64,000 nucleotides of DNA, from contig NZ_CP139979.1 of assembly GCF_034424525.1 (NCBI RefSeq), positions 2,815,001-2,879,000 of the forward strand, written 5' to 3'. Shown piece by piece: positions 34,015-42,376 of this stretch. Under the pieces are notes generated by a model. That model saw only the letters and a program-made list of their open reading frames with translations, made no database searches and had not been told where the DNA came from. Source of the stretch: Sphingobium yanoikuyae. Lineage in GTDB: Bacteria; Pseudomonadota; Alphaproteobacteria; Sphingomonadales; Sphingomonadaceae. Position 1 is the stretch's first letter; each line of letters opens with the position of its first letter. A program made the position numbers and the translations under genes.

Positions 34015-34427
34015 GCGACGCTGTCCATAGCCACAACGCCCACGGACATGGGCACGATCATCACGATGACCATCATGAAGAAGGATCGCATGGCAGCTTC
34101 GGCAGCTACATGATCGGCTTCGGCCTGTCGGTGATCCTGACGGCCATTCCCTTCTGGCTGGTGATGTCGGGCGTGCTAGGCAATCCCCAGCTGACCGGCA
34201 TCGTCATCATGGCCTTCGCCGCGGTGCAGGTGATCGTCCACATGATCTACTTCCTGCACATGAACACCCGCGTCGAAGGCGGCTGGTCGTTCATGGCGAT
34301 GATGCTGACCATCGTCCTGGTCGTCATCGTGCTGTCGGGTTCGATGTGGGTCATGTTCCACCTCAACGCGAACATGATGCCGCACGCCGACATGTCGGCG
34401 ATGCACAATATGAGCGAGATGCCGTGA
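34011..34427 (+). CDS. cyoD: Cytochrome bo3 ubiquinol oxidase subunit IV
   Basis: 138 residues from GTG (GTGA overlap with cyoC). A His-rich N-terminal tail (about 13 His in the first 30 residues, HGHGHDHHDDHHEEG) precedes the usual three helices: SYMIGFGLSVILTAIPFWLV, VQVIVHMIYFLHMN, and the third helix. The Met/His-rich ends could bind copper; this is an inference. Its stop overlaps the SURF1 start. Confidence 0.92.
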   Translation: MSDAVHSHNAHGHGHDHHDDHHEEGSHGSFGSYMIGFGLSVILTAIPFWLVMSGVLGNPQLTGIVIMAFAAVQVIVHMIYFLHMNTRVEGGWSFMAMMLTIVLVVIVLSGSMWVMFHLNANMMPHADMSAMHNMSEMP

Positions 34428-35149
34428 CATCCGCGAAGATCGGGGGGCGCCGCCGGCGCTCCCCGGGCTTTACGATCGGCCTGACGCTGATCGCCCTCAT
34501 CCTGTTTTCCGGTCTTTGCGCGCTCGGCAGCTGGCAAGTCTATCGCCTCGCCTGGAAGCGCGACCTGATCGCACGGGTCGACGCCCGCATCCATGCTGCG
34601 CCCGTCCCCGCCCCCCGCAGCATTACCAGCGACGACGAATATCGCCGCGTCACCGCATCGGGCCGTTTCCTGCATGACAAGGCAGTGCTGACCCAGGCCG
34701 TCACGGTGCGCGGCCCCGGTTTCTGGGTGATGACGCCGCTGGTGACCGACGCCGGCTTCACCCTGATGGTCAATCGCGGCTTCGTGCCGCAGGACAATCG
34801 CACCCGCTACAGCCGCCCCCAAGACACGGTCCAGATCCTCGGCCTGCTGCGCCTGACCGAGCCCAAGGGTGGTTTCCTGCGCAGCAATGATCCCGCCGCC
34901 GGCCGCTGGTATTCGCGCGATGTCGCCGCGATCGCCGCCGCGCAGCATGTCGCCCCGCCGGTCGCGGACTATTTCGTCGATGCCGGCGCTAATTGCGCGC
35001 CCGACACTGCGCCGGTCGGCGGCCTGACCGTCGTCCGCTTCCCCAACAACCATCTCCAATATGCCATCACCTGGTTCATACTGGCGGCGATGGTCGCAGG
35101 CGCCTACATCTTCCTCATGCGTCGGGATCCAGAAGACAGCGCCGAATGA
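34424..35149 (+). CDS. SURF1-family oxidase assembly protein
   Basis: 241 residues from a GTG start (GTGA overlap with cyoD). N-terminal helix with LGSWQVYRLAWKRDLI, a periplasmic domain with GFWVMTPLVTDAGFTLMVNR then GFVP, and a C-terminal helix NHLQYAITWFILAAMVAGAY: the standard SURF1 plan. It helps insert haem into haem-copper oxidases; location makes the bo3 oxidase its likely client. Confidence 0.9.
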   Translation: MTSAKIGGRRRRSPGFTIGLTLIALILFSGLCALGSWQVYRLAWKRDLIARVDARIHAAPVPAPRSITSDDEYRRVTASGRFLHDKAVLTQAVTVRGPGFWVMTPLVTDAGFTLMVNRGFVPQDNRTRYSRPQDTVQILGLLRLTEPKGGFLRSNDPAAGRWYSRDVAAIAAAQHVAPPVADYFVDAGANCAPDTAPVGGLTVVRFPNNHLQYAITWFILAAMVAGAYIFLMRRDPEDSAE

Positions 35150-36480
35150 GCGAGACCCAAGCCGTCAGGCGCCGCTGGCTACCCAGCCAGTGGCCTGCCG
35201 ATGCCGCCGGTCGCAAGAATATGGCGCTGCTGATCCAGCTGCGCTGGATCGCGATCGCCGGGCAGCTGGTGACGATCCTCATCGTCCAGTTCCTGATGGG
35301 GGTGCGCCTGCCACTCGCCCCGATGCTGCTGGTCGCCGCCGTCGCCGTGCTGGTCAACGCCGCCAGTTTTGCGGCGCTGCGCCCCCGGACCGACATCACC
35401 CGCGCCGAACTGTCGGTGTCGCTATTGTTCGACGTGCTGCTGCTGACCGCCCAGCTCTATCTGTCGGGCGGCGCGACCAATCCCTTCGTCTCGCTCTATC
35501 TGCTCCAGGTCGCGCTCGGCGTGCTGCTGCTCGACCGGGCGAGCGCCTGGGGCATCACCGCCGTGTCGGCGCTGTGCGCCGGCCTGCTGGCACTCGACTA
35601 TCGCCCGCTCGACCTGAGCGACCGGCTGGCGGGCCGGCTGTTCGACCTGCATATCATCGGCACCTGGATCTGCTTCACCATGATCGCGGTGCTGCTGGTG
35701 CTGTTCATCACCCGGATCAACCGCAACCTGCAGGCGCGCGAAGCCTATCTGGCCAGCATGCGCCAGCATGCGGCGGAGGAGGAACATATCGTCCGCATGG
35801 GCCTGCTCGCCTCGGGCGCGGCGCATGAACTGGGCACCCCCCTCGCCCAGCTCGCCGTGGTGCTGGGCGACTGGCGCCGCATGCCCGAAATCACCGAGCA
35901 TCCCGCCCTGGTCGAGGAAGTGGGCGAGATGCAGAGCGCGGTGCTGCGCTGCAAGGCGATCGTCACCGGCATCCTCCTTTCCTCGGGCGAGGCGCGGGGC
36001 GAGGCACCGGCCGTCACCAATGTCCGCGACTTCATAGAGGGGATTGCGGCGGAATGGCGCCGTGCCAATCCGGGCATGCCGCTGCGCTGCGACTTCGGCC
36101 CGCATGACTATCCGCGCATCATCGCCGACCCGGTAATCCGCCAGGCGGTCGGCAATCTGCTCGACAATGCGCGCGAGGCCGGCGCCACCTATATCGACCT
36201 GCTGGTCGGACGCGACAGCGCCTCGCTCAACATCGCGGTGCGCGACAATGGCAGCGGCTTTTCGCAGGCGATGCTGGAGGATTTCGGCAAGCCCTATCGC
36301 TCCAGCAAGGGCAAGGAAGGCCATGGCCTCGGCCTCTTCCTTGTGGTCAATGTCGTGCGCAAGCTGGGCGGCAGCGTATCGGCCAGCAATGGCGCCGATG
36401 GCGGCGCGCTGATCCTGCTGCGCCTGCCGCTCGATACGGTCGCACTGGAAGAGGAAAGTGACAGCGAAGATGACGGCTGA
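35146..36480 (+). CDS. regB: Redox-sensing histidine kinase RegB/PrrB/ActS
   Basis: 444 residues with about six membrane helices. The RegB quinone-site motif GGATNPF is at 108-114; the H-box is ASGAAHELGTPLAQLAVVL with His227; the redox-active Cys conserved in RegB is present at 269 (VLRCKAIV). N-box DNAREAG and G-boxes DNGSGF and GHGLGLFLV complete the ATPase domain. Senses quinone pool or redox state and phosphorylates RegA. ATGA overlap with SURF1, so coupled to the oxidase genes it is expected to control. Confidence 0.92.
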   Translation: MSETQAVRRRWLPSQWPADAAGRKNMALLIQLRWIAIAGQLVTILIVQFLMGVRLPLAPMLLVAAVAVLVNAASFAALRPRTDITRAELSVSLLFDVLLLTAQLYLSGGATNPFVSLYLLQVALGVLLLDRASAWGITAVSALCAGLLALDYRPLDLSDRLAGRLFDLHIIGTWICFTMIAVLLVLFITRINRNLQAREAYLASMRQHAAEEEHIVRMGLLASGAAHELGTPLAQLAVVLGDWRRMPEITEHPALVEEVGEMQSAVLRCKAIVTGILLSSGEARGEAPAVTNVRDFIEGIAAEWRRANPGMPLRCDFGPHDYPRIIADPVIRQAVGNLLDNAREAGATYIDLLVGRDSASLNIAVRDNGSGFSQAMLEDFGKPYRSSKGKEGHGLGLFLVVNVVRKLGGSVSASNGADGGALILLRLPLDTVALEEESDSEDDG

Positions 36481-37003
36481 ACGGCTGCTGGTGATCGTCG
36501 AGGATGACGAGGCCTTTGCAAAGACCCTCAAACGTTCGTTCGAGCGGCGCGGCTATGAGGTGCTGACCGCCGCCAGCCATGGCGCGCTGGAGGACGTGCT
36601 CAAGGACAACCGCCCCGGCTATGCCGTGGTCGACCTGAAGCTCGGCCCGGAATCGGGCCTGGTCTGCGTCCAGACGCTGCACGCCCATGATCCCGACATG
36701 CTGATCGTGGTGCTGACCGGCTTTGCCAGCATTGCCACCGCAGTCGAGGCGATCAAGCTCGGCGCGACCAACTATCTGGCGAAACCCTCCAACACCGACG
36801 ATATCGAAGCCGCCTTCGCCCGCTCGGGCGGCGACCCCGCCGCACCGCTGGCGCCGCGCCCGACATCGATCAAGACGCTGGAATGGGAACATATCCATGA
36901 GGTACTGAAGGATTGCGACTTCAACATCTCCGAAACCGCCCGGCGCCTGGGGATGCACCGCCGCACCCTCGCCCGCAAGCTGGCGAAACGCCAGGTCGGC
37001 TAA
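36470..37003 (+). CDS. regA: Response regulator RegA/PrrA/ActR
   Basis: 177 residues. Receiver domain with acidic pocket EDD (11-13), phospho-acceptor Asp55 (YAVVDLKLG) and LAKPSN with the invariant Lys; a Pro-rich linker; and a Fis-type helix-turn-helix at the end (NISETARRLGMHRRTLARKL). Matches RegA in size and layout. ATG 36470 overlaps the end of regB by 11 bp; a GTG at 36458 is possible. Activates or represses respiratory genes according to oxygen. Confidence 0.92.
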   Translation: MTAERLLVIVEDDEAFAKTLKRSFERRGYEVLTAASHGALEDVLKDNRPGYAVVDLKLGPESGLVCVQTLHAHDPDMLIVVLTGFASIATAVEAIKLGATNYLAKPSNTDDIEAAFARSGGDPAAPLAPRPTSIKTLEWEHIHEVLKDCDFNISETARRLGMHRRTLARKLAKRQVG

Positions 37004-37067
37004 TTTCGCGCGCGTGCCCCAAGCCCCGTTGACCGCGCCCCATGGCCATGCCATGGCCGGTCCAGAC

Positions 37068-37141
37068 GCGGGTGTAGCTCAATGGTAGAGCAGCAGCTTC
37101 CCAAGCTGACGACGGGGGTTCGATTCCCCTCACCCGCTCCA
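37068..37141 (+). tRNA. tRNA-Gly (anticodon CCC)
   Basis: 74 nt including encoded CCA. Acceptor GCGGGTG/CACCCGC, D-arm GCTCAATGGTAGAGC, anticodon loop TTCCCAA (CCC, decoding GGG), T-arm GGGGGTTCGATTCCCCT. One mismatch at the top of the anticodon stem, as is usual for this isoacceptor in alphaproteobacteria. Just downstream of regA. Confidence 0.95.
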
Positions 37142-37487
37142 AAATCCTGTTTGGCGCAGGCCGCAGTTGATTGAAAAATCCCTTGATTTTCGCCATTTTC
37201 AGGATGGCCGCTGTTTGCCAGTGATTGACCTTGCCTGTCTGGAATCGCGCAGGATGGAGGCCTAGGCCGCGAACTGTGGCCAGCCAATGAGATCTTGCGT
37301 AAAGCGTCGGCATATTTTGCTCAGGCGGCGCTCGACCGCCCGTTCAAACGATAATCGCCCTTATCGACGAGCATCGCGATGCATATGTCCGCCATGATCT
37401 CGACCAACGCAACCGACACCGCCTCCCCCCCTGCGGGATGCACACGGATACAGATCTGGAAGCCACTCTGTCCTGCCTGACCGGACG

Positions 37488-37640
37488 TGTGGCGATTGCA
37501 TGATCTACTGTCCCGTTCTCACCGTAGACACGCCTGATTTCGATAAGCCGGCCGGCTCTGCATGTGCTCACCTTGCCGCCGACGGATGCAGCATTCACGC
37601 CGTGCGCCCGCAGCTTTACCGGACCTGGTGCTGCGCCGGC
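37488..37640 (+). pseudogene. Remnant of a YkgJ-type cysteine-cluster (zinc/iron-chelate-binding) gene
   Basis: The frame reads CGDCMIYCPVL, FDKPAGSACAHL, GCSIHAVRPQLYRTWCC: the CxxC...C-P-AG-x-C-x-H-L...GCxIHxxRPxxCRxW pattern of YkgJ-like proteins. It stops resembling the family right after WCC, and there is no proper start or N-terminal part. The remainder of the gap 37142-37691 holds nothing else I can support. Confidence 0.6.
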
Positions 37641-37691
37641 AATGCCGCAATAAGCGGCGCTGCATCTCCTCCCCCCCTTGTCAGACGAGTG

Positions 37692-40600
37692 CTAGGCCAA
37701 TCCGAAATTCTGGGCCGTCAGCGTCGGCTTTGTGCTGAGGAAGGCGACCTGGACCATTGCCTGGGAGCCGGAGCCGTCGGCGTCGTAATAAAGCGCGCCG
37801 GTCGACTTGTTGTAGATGAGATACTGGTCCGGTGCGGTTGCCGCGGTTCCGGCATAGAAGGCCGATGACGGCAGGCTTCCGCTAGGCATCGAGGCAAAGG
37901 CGGTGAAGATGCTGCGCGCGAAAACGAGCATGTCCTCGCCCGGCGCAAAGTCCTTCACCGTGTCGCGATCGGCCGATACGGTCAGCGAATCGAACAGGAA
38001 GCTGTCCGCCCCTGCCCCGCCGGTCAGTTCATCGAGGCCAGCGCCGCCGACCAGCAGATCATTGCCGTCATTACCCTGCAGGAAGTCGTTGCCGTCTTCG
38101 CCATAGATGCCATCATCGCCGCCCATGCCAACGATGAGATCGCCACCCAGGCTGCCGCGCATCAGATTGTTGCCGCCATTGCCGGTCAGGGTATTGGCGA
38201 AATCATTGCCGACCACCGCGATATTGGCCGAGCCGGTCTGCGTCAGCTTTTCGAGATTGTCTTCCATCGTAAAATCGACGCTGGCATAAGCAATGTCGGT
38301 GCCTTCGCCATAATATTCGACGATCCGGTCGCCCAGATTATCGACATAGAAAATGTCGTTGCCGATGCCGCCATAGAGCATATCGGCGCCACCAGCGCCG
38401 TCGAGCGTGTCATTCCCCGAACCGCCGTAGAGGATGTCGCTGCTGGCATTGCCGGTCAGCACATCGGCCCCGCCCAGCCCGTTGATTGTCCACAGATCGT
38501 TGGTGGCAGCGGTGAAGATATTCACGCCATTGTCGCCGATAAAATATTTCGGCTCTGGCATGTTGTTGAGGCCGATGGTGAAATTCGATTCCACATAGGC
38601 ACCCTGGCTGTCGGTCACGCGGCCGACCACCTGGTAGGAGGTCGCCGTTTCATAATCGAGCAAGCTGCCATTGGCGACCGATATCAGCCCCGTTGCCCCA
38701 TCCACCGAAAAGCGTCCGCCCGCCGTGTTGGTCAGGCTGAACGTCAGCACATCGCCGCTATCGATGTCGCTTGCGCTCAATGTGCCTATGGCCGTGCCGT
38801 TGGCCGCATTTTCATTCACCATGTTCCCGGTCAGCGCCAGCGTCGTCGGCGCATCATTGGCGCCCATCACTGTCAGCGTCACGGTGGCGCTGGATTGCAT
38901 GCCGGCATTGTCCTTGACCGTATAGGTGAAGGAATCGGTGACGCTCTGCCCGACGGCCAGTGACTGATAGGCCGAACCGGGCGCATAGCTGATCGTCCCG
39001 TTCGACAGGGTCAGCGCGACACCGTTGGCGGTGGTCGCCGGCAGGGCTTGCAGCGTCAGCACATCGCCCGGATCGGGATCGACATCATTGGCCAGCAAGG
39101 TGGCCGACGAGAAGGTGGAGCCATCCTCCGATACGCTGACAGTGTCGGCATTCGCGGTGGGAGCGTCATTGACGCCGGCCACGACCACGCTCACCCGCCC
39201 GGTCGCATCGACCCCGACGGTGTTCACCACCTCGTAGGAGAAGAGTGCCGTGCCGCTGAAATTGGCATAGGGGGTGAAAACGATATTGCCGTCGATATCG
39301 AGGCTGATCGTGCCGCCGGAAATCGCCGATGCACCGACCAGCGAGATGGGCAACCCCTCCGCATCGACATCATTGGCGAGCAGGGTCGAGGCGAGGATTG
39401 TGATGCTCTGATCCTCCACGCCGGCCACGGTGTCCGCCGTGGCGATCAGCGCGGGTGGGCCACCTTGCGGGCCGAGCGGTTCAAACAGCTTATATTTGAC
39501 GGATGTTCCCAGATTGTCGCCGCCCTGGCCGCTATAATCGGTCCATACCAGCGCGAAGCCGCCATCGGTGCCACCGGCGACCGCCGGATCGGCCTGAGCA
39601 CCGAGGGATTCGGTATTGACGAGAAACTCGCCACCAATGCGGGCGCCGTTGATGTCGAAAATCTGCCCCTTGATCCCTGCGGTACCATTTTCTGTGGCCG
39701 CGCCGCTATAGTCGGACCAGCTGACCATGATATTCCCGCCGGCCATGGCGCTGATGCTGGGCGCCAACTGGCCGCCGGCTACGGTCGTGTTGACCAGTTT
39801 TTCGCCGCCGACCTTGGCACCGCTGGCGTCGAATATCTGCAGTTTCAGGCCATAATAGTCATTGTCGCCGCCAACGCCGCTATTGTCGGCCCAGACAATG
39901 GCGAAACCGCCATTGGCAAGGCCGATGATCGCCTGCTGCTGCTGATTGCCGGCGGTCGTCGTATTGACGAGAAATTCGCCGCCAACCTTGCTGCCATTGG
40001 CCGAGAAGATCTGGGCCTTGACCGCGTCCTTGTTGTTGTCGCCGCCCAAAAGACTGGAATCATGCCAGCTGACAACGAATCCGCCGTTGGACAGTGCAGC
40101 CACCACCGGCGTATCCTGCGCGTTGGCGGTGTTGGTGTTGGCCAGCAATTCCGTGCCCAGCCGATTGCCAGCGGCATCATAGACCTGCGCCTTGACCGAT
40201 GTCGAACTGGCGTCTCCACCCTGCAGGCTGGAATCGGCCCAGGTGATGACGAAGCCGCCCGAGGAAAGCGCGGTGATCGCGGGTGTGCGCTGGGCGTTGG
40301 CGGTGGCCGTGTTGACGAGAAATTCGGTGCCGGTCGCATTGCCGCTGGCATCATAGACGCGTGCCTTGATGCTGGACACCGAGGCATCGCCGCCCGTCAG
40401 GCTGGCATCGACCCAGCTGACGACGAAACCGCCCGACGCGAGCGCGCCAACCACGGCACTGTCCTGGCCGTTCAGGGTCGCGACATTGACCAGAAATTCC
40501 GATCCAACCTTGACCCCATTGGCGTCGACGATCTGCGCCTTGATACCGCTGCCGCTGGTATCCGTTCCCTGCGCGCTGCCATCGCTCCACACCATCACGT

Positions 40601-42215
40601 AGCGGCCATCGGCAAGACCGACGACCGAAGCCTGTTGCTGGCTTCCGGTGGTCATGCTGTTGGCAAGCTGTTCGGTGCCGCCGGTATAGCGCTGTTCATT
40701 GACGGCATCGGCCAGGTTGAGCGTCACCACCTTGTCGAAGCTGTTGCCGAACGTATCGGTGGCGCGGATGGTCAGGGTCGCCTGGGTGGACGTCTCATAA
40801 TCCAGCAACAGGCTGTCCTGCACCACCAGCTTGTCCTTGTAGACCGCAAAGGCGCCGCCGGTGGAATCATCGAGTATCTGGTAGTTATAGACTGCATTGG
40901 ATGCGCCATTGGCGCTGAGACTGCCGATGCTGGTATTTTCGACCGCAGTTTCCGACAGGGTCGTATTGGACAGGGTCAGATCGCTGATCGCGGCGGTGGT
41001 CGGGGTCAGTATCCGCGCCTTGATCGATCCATCGCTGTCGCCGCTCTGGCCGCTATAATCGGTCCATGTCACCAGCAGCGCGCCGGATTGCAGCGCGACG
41101 ATCGTCGGCATTTCCTGATTGCCTGCGGTGATGCCGTTGATCTGGAATTCGCCGCCGAGCCGATCGCCAGAGGCATCGAATATCTGCGTCTTGATGCCAA
41201 AGCCGCTTGCGTCCGATGAGAGGATGCTGTTGTCGCGCCAGCTGACCGCAAAGCCGCCATCGACCGTGGCCGTCACCGTGGGCTGGTCCTGCGAATTGAG
41301 CGTGGTGCTGTTGACGAGCATTTCGGTGCCGACGCGATTGCCGGCGGCGTCATAGATCTGCGCCTTGATGCCCGACGCGCTACCGTCTCCCTGAAGGCTG
41401 AGGTCGCGCCAGACGATGACGAAGCCACCGTTCGAGAGGGACGTGATGACCGGCTGGTCCTGGGTCGCTGCCGTCGCGCTGTTGACCAGGAATTCGCCGC
41501 CGACCTTGGCACCGCTGGCGGTAAAGAGCTGGGCCTTGATACTGGTCGCCGAACTGTCGCCGCCCAGCGCGCTGTAATCGACCCAGGTCGCCACGAAGCC
41601 GCCCGAGGCCAGACCGGTTATCGCGGGTGAGAGCTGGCTGTTGGTGATGGTGTTGTTGACGAGAAATTCGCCGCCGACCTTCGCGCCGCTGGCATTATAG
41701 ATCTGGGCGCGGACGCCCGTGCCCTTGTTGTCCGGCGCGGTGGCGCTGGCGTCGACCCAGCTGATGACAAAGCCGCCCGAGGCCAGGCTTGTCACCACCG
41801 AATTGGACTGTCCCATCTGGGTGGTGCTGTTGACCAGGAATTCACCGCCGACCTTGGTACCATCGGCGGCGTACATCTGCGCCTTGACGCTGGTCTTGTC
41901 GGCATCGCCGCCCTGACCGCTATTGTCGGTCCAGGTGACGATGAAGCCACCCGAAGCCAGCGCCGTGACGGCGGAGGAATCCTGTGCATTGAGCGTGGAA
42001 CTGTTGACCTGGAATTCGCTGCCGACCGCCACGCCATTCGCATCATAGCGCTGGGCCCGGATGCCGGTTCCACTGCCGTCGCTGCTTGCGTCGGTCCAGG
42101 TGACGATAAACCCGCCGGAGGACAGCGCCGCAACCGAAGCATCGGTCTGTATGCCGCTCAGAACCGAATTGATGCGGAACTCGCTGGATCCCAGCAAATA
42201 GGCTCCCGTCGCCAT
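37692..42215 (-). CDS. Giant repeat adhesin with cadherin-like and RTX domains
   Basis: 1507 residues. Fourteen units of about 50 residues, each with a GGFxVxW-D core and ending KVGGEFLVNT-like, occur as two blocks of seven (about residues 15-390 and 515-890) separated by a cadherin-like domain (LSETAVENTSIGSLSANG). Then two cadherin/tandem-95 domains (EDQSITILASTLLANDVDA; SEDGSTFSSATLLANDVDP), another cadherin unit, and RTX calcium repeats (GGSGNDTLDGAGGADMLYGG). No signal peptide, hence probably type I secreted. ATG 42215 with GAGAGGAG upstream. Likely surface adhesin or biofilm matrix protein; no exporter genes adjacent. Confidence 0.88.
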   Translation of the reverse strand: MATGAYLLGSSEFRINSVLSGIQTDASVAALSSGGFIVTWTDASSDGSGTGIRAQRYDANGVAVGSEFQVNSSTLNAQDSSAVTALASGGFIVTWTDNSGQGGDADKTSVKAQMYAADGTKVGGEFLVNSTTQMGQSNSVVTSLASGGFVISWVDASATAPDNKGTGVRAQIYNASGAKVGGEFLVNNTITNSQLSPAITGLASGGFVATWVDYSALGGDSSATSIKAQLFTASGAKVGGEFLVNSATAATQDQPVITSLSNGGFVIVWRDLSLQGDGSASGIKAQIYDAAGNRVGTEMLVNSTTLNSQDQPTVTATVDGGFAVSWRDNSILSSDASGFGIKTQIFDASGDRLGGEFQINGITAGNQEMPTIVALQSGALLVTWTDYSGQSGDSDGSIKARILTPTTAAISDLTLSNTTLSETAVENTSIGSLSANGASNAVYNYQILDDSTGGAFAVYKDKLVVQDSLLLDYETSTQATLTIRATDTFGNSFDKVVTLNLADAVNEQRYTGGTEQLANSMTTGSQQQASVVGLADGRYVMVWSDGSAQGTDTSGSGIKAQIVDANGVKVGSEFLVNVATLNGQDSAVVGALASGGFVVSWVDASLTGGDASVSSIKARVYDASGNATGTEFLVNTATANAQRTPAITALSSGGFVITWADSSLQGGDASSTSVKAQVYDAAGNRLGTELLANTNTANAQDTPVVAALSNGGFVVSWHDSSLLGGDNNKDAVKAQIFSANGSKVGGEFLVNTTTAGNQQQQAIIGLANGGFAIVWADNSGVGGDNDYYGLKLQIFDASGAKVGGEKLVNTTVAGGQLAPSISAMAGGNIMVSWSDYSGAATENGTAGIKGQIFDINGARIGGEFLVNTESLGAQADPAVAGGTDGGFALVWTDYSGQGGDNLGTSVKYKLFEPLGPQGGPPALIATADTVAGVEDQSITILASTLLANDVDAEGLPISLVGASAISGGTISLDIDGNIVFTPYANFSGTALFSYEVVNTVGVDATGRVSVVVAGVNDAPTANADTVSVSEDGSTFSSATLLANDVDPDPGDVLTLQALPATTANGVALTLSNGTISYAPGSAYQSLAVGQSVTDSFTYTVKDNAGMQSSATVTLTVMGANDAPTTLALTGNMVNENAANGTAIGTLSASDIDSGDVLTFSLTNTAGGRFSVDGATGLISVANGSLLDYETATSYQVVGRVTDSQGAYVESNFTIGLNNMPEPKYFIGDNGVNIFTAATNDLWTINGLGGADVLTGNASSDILYGGSGNDTLDGAGGADMLYGGIGNDIFYVDNLGDRIVEYYGEGTDIAYASVDFTMEDNLEKLTQTGSANIAVVGNDFANTLTGNGGNNLMRGSLGGDLIVGMGGDDGIYGEDGNDFLQGNDGNDLLVGGAGLDELTGGAGADSFLFDSLTVSADRDTVKDFAPGEDMLVFARSIFTAFASMPSGSLPSSAFYAGTAATAPDQYLIYNKSTGALYYDADGSGSQAMVQVAFLSTKPTLTAQNFGLA

Positions 42216-42376
42216 GGCCCGTGGCACTCCTCTCACCGATTGCGGTTGGACAGGCGCGCTTCCCAGTCCGCCCGCCATCGCGAAAGGCTAACGCAGCGCA
42301 GAAGCCGACGACATGAAAATTCCGGGTGGAATCATGCCATCGGGATAGGCCCACCCTACCCCTTTAGGAGATTTAC

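Noticed and set aside
39048-41219. 723-codon plus-strand open frame inside the adhesin gene
   Set aside because: It is the regular antisense of the repeated adhesin units; its periodicity comes from the repeats, not from an independent protein.
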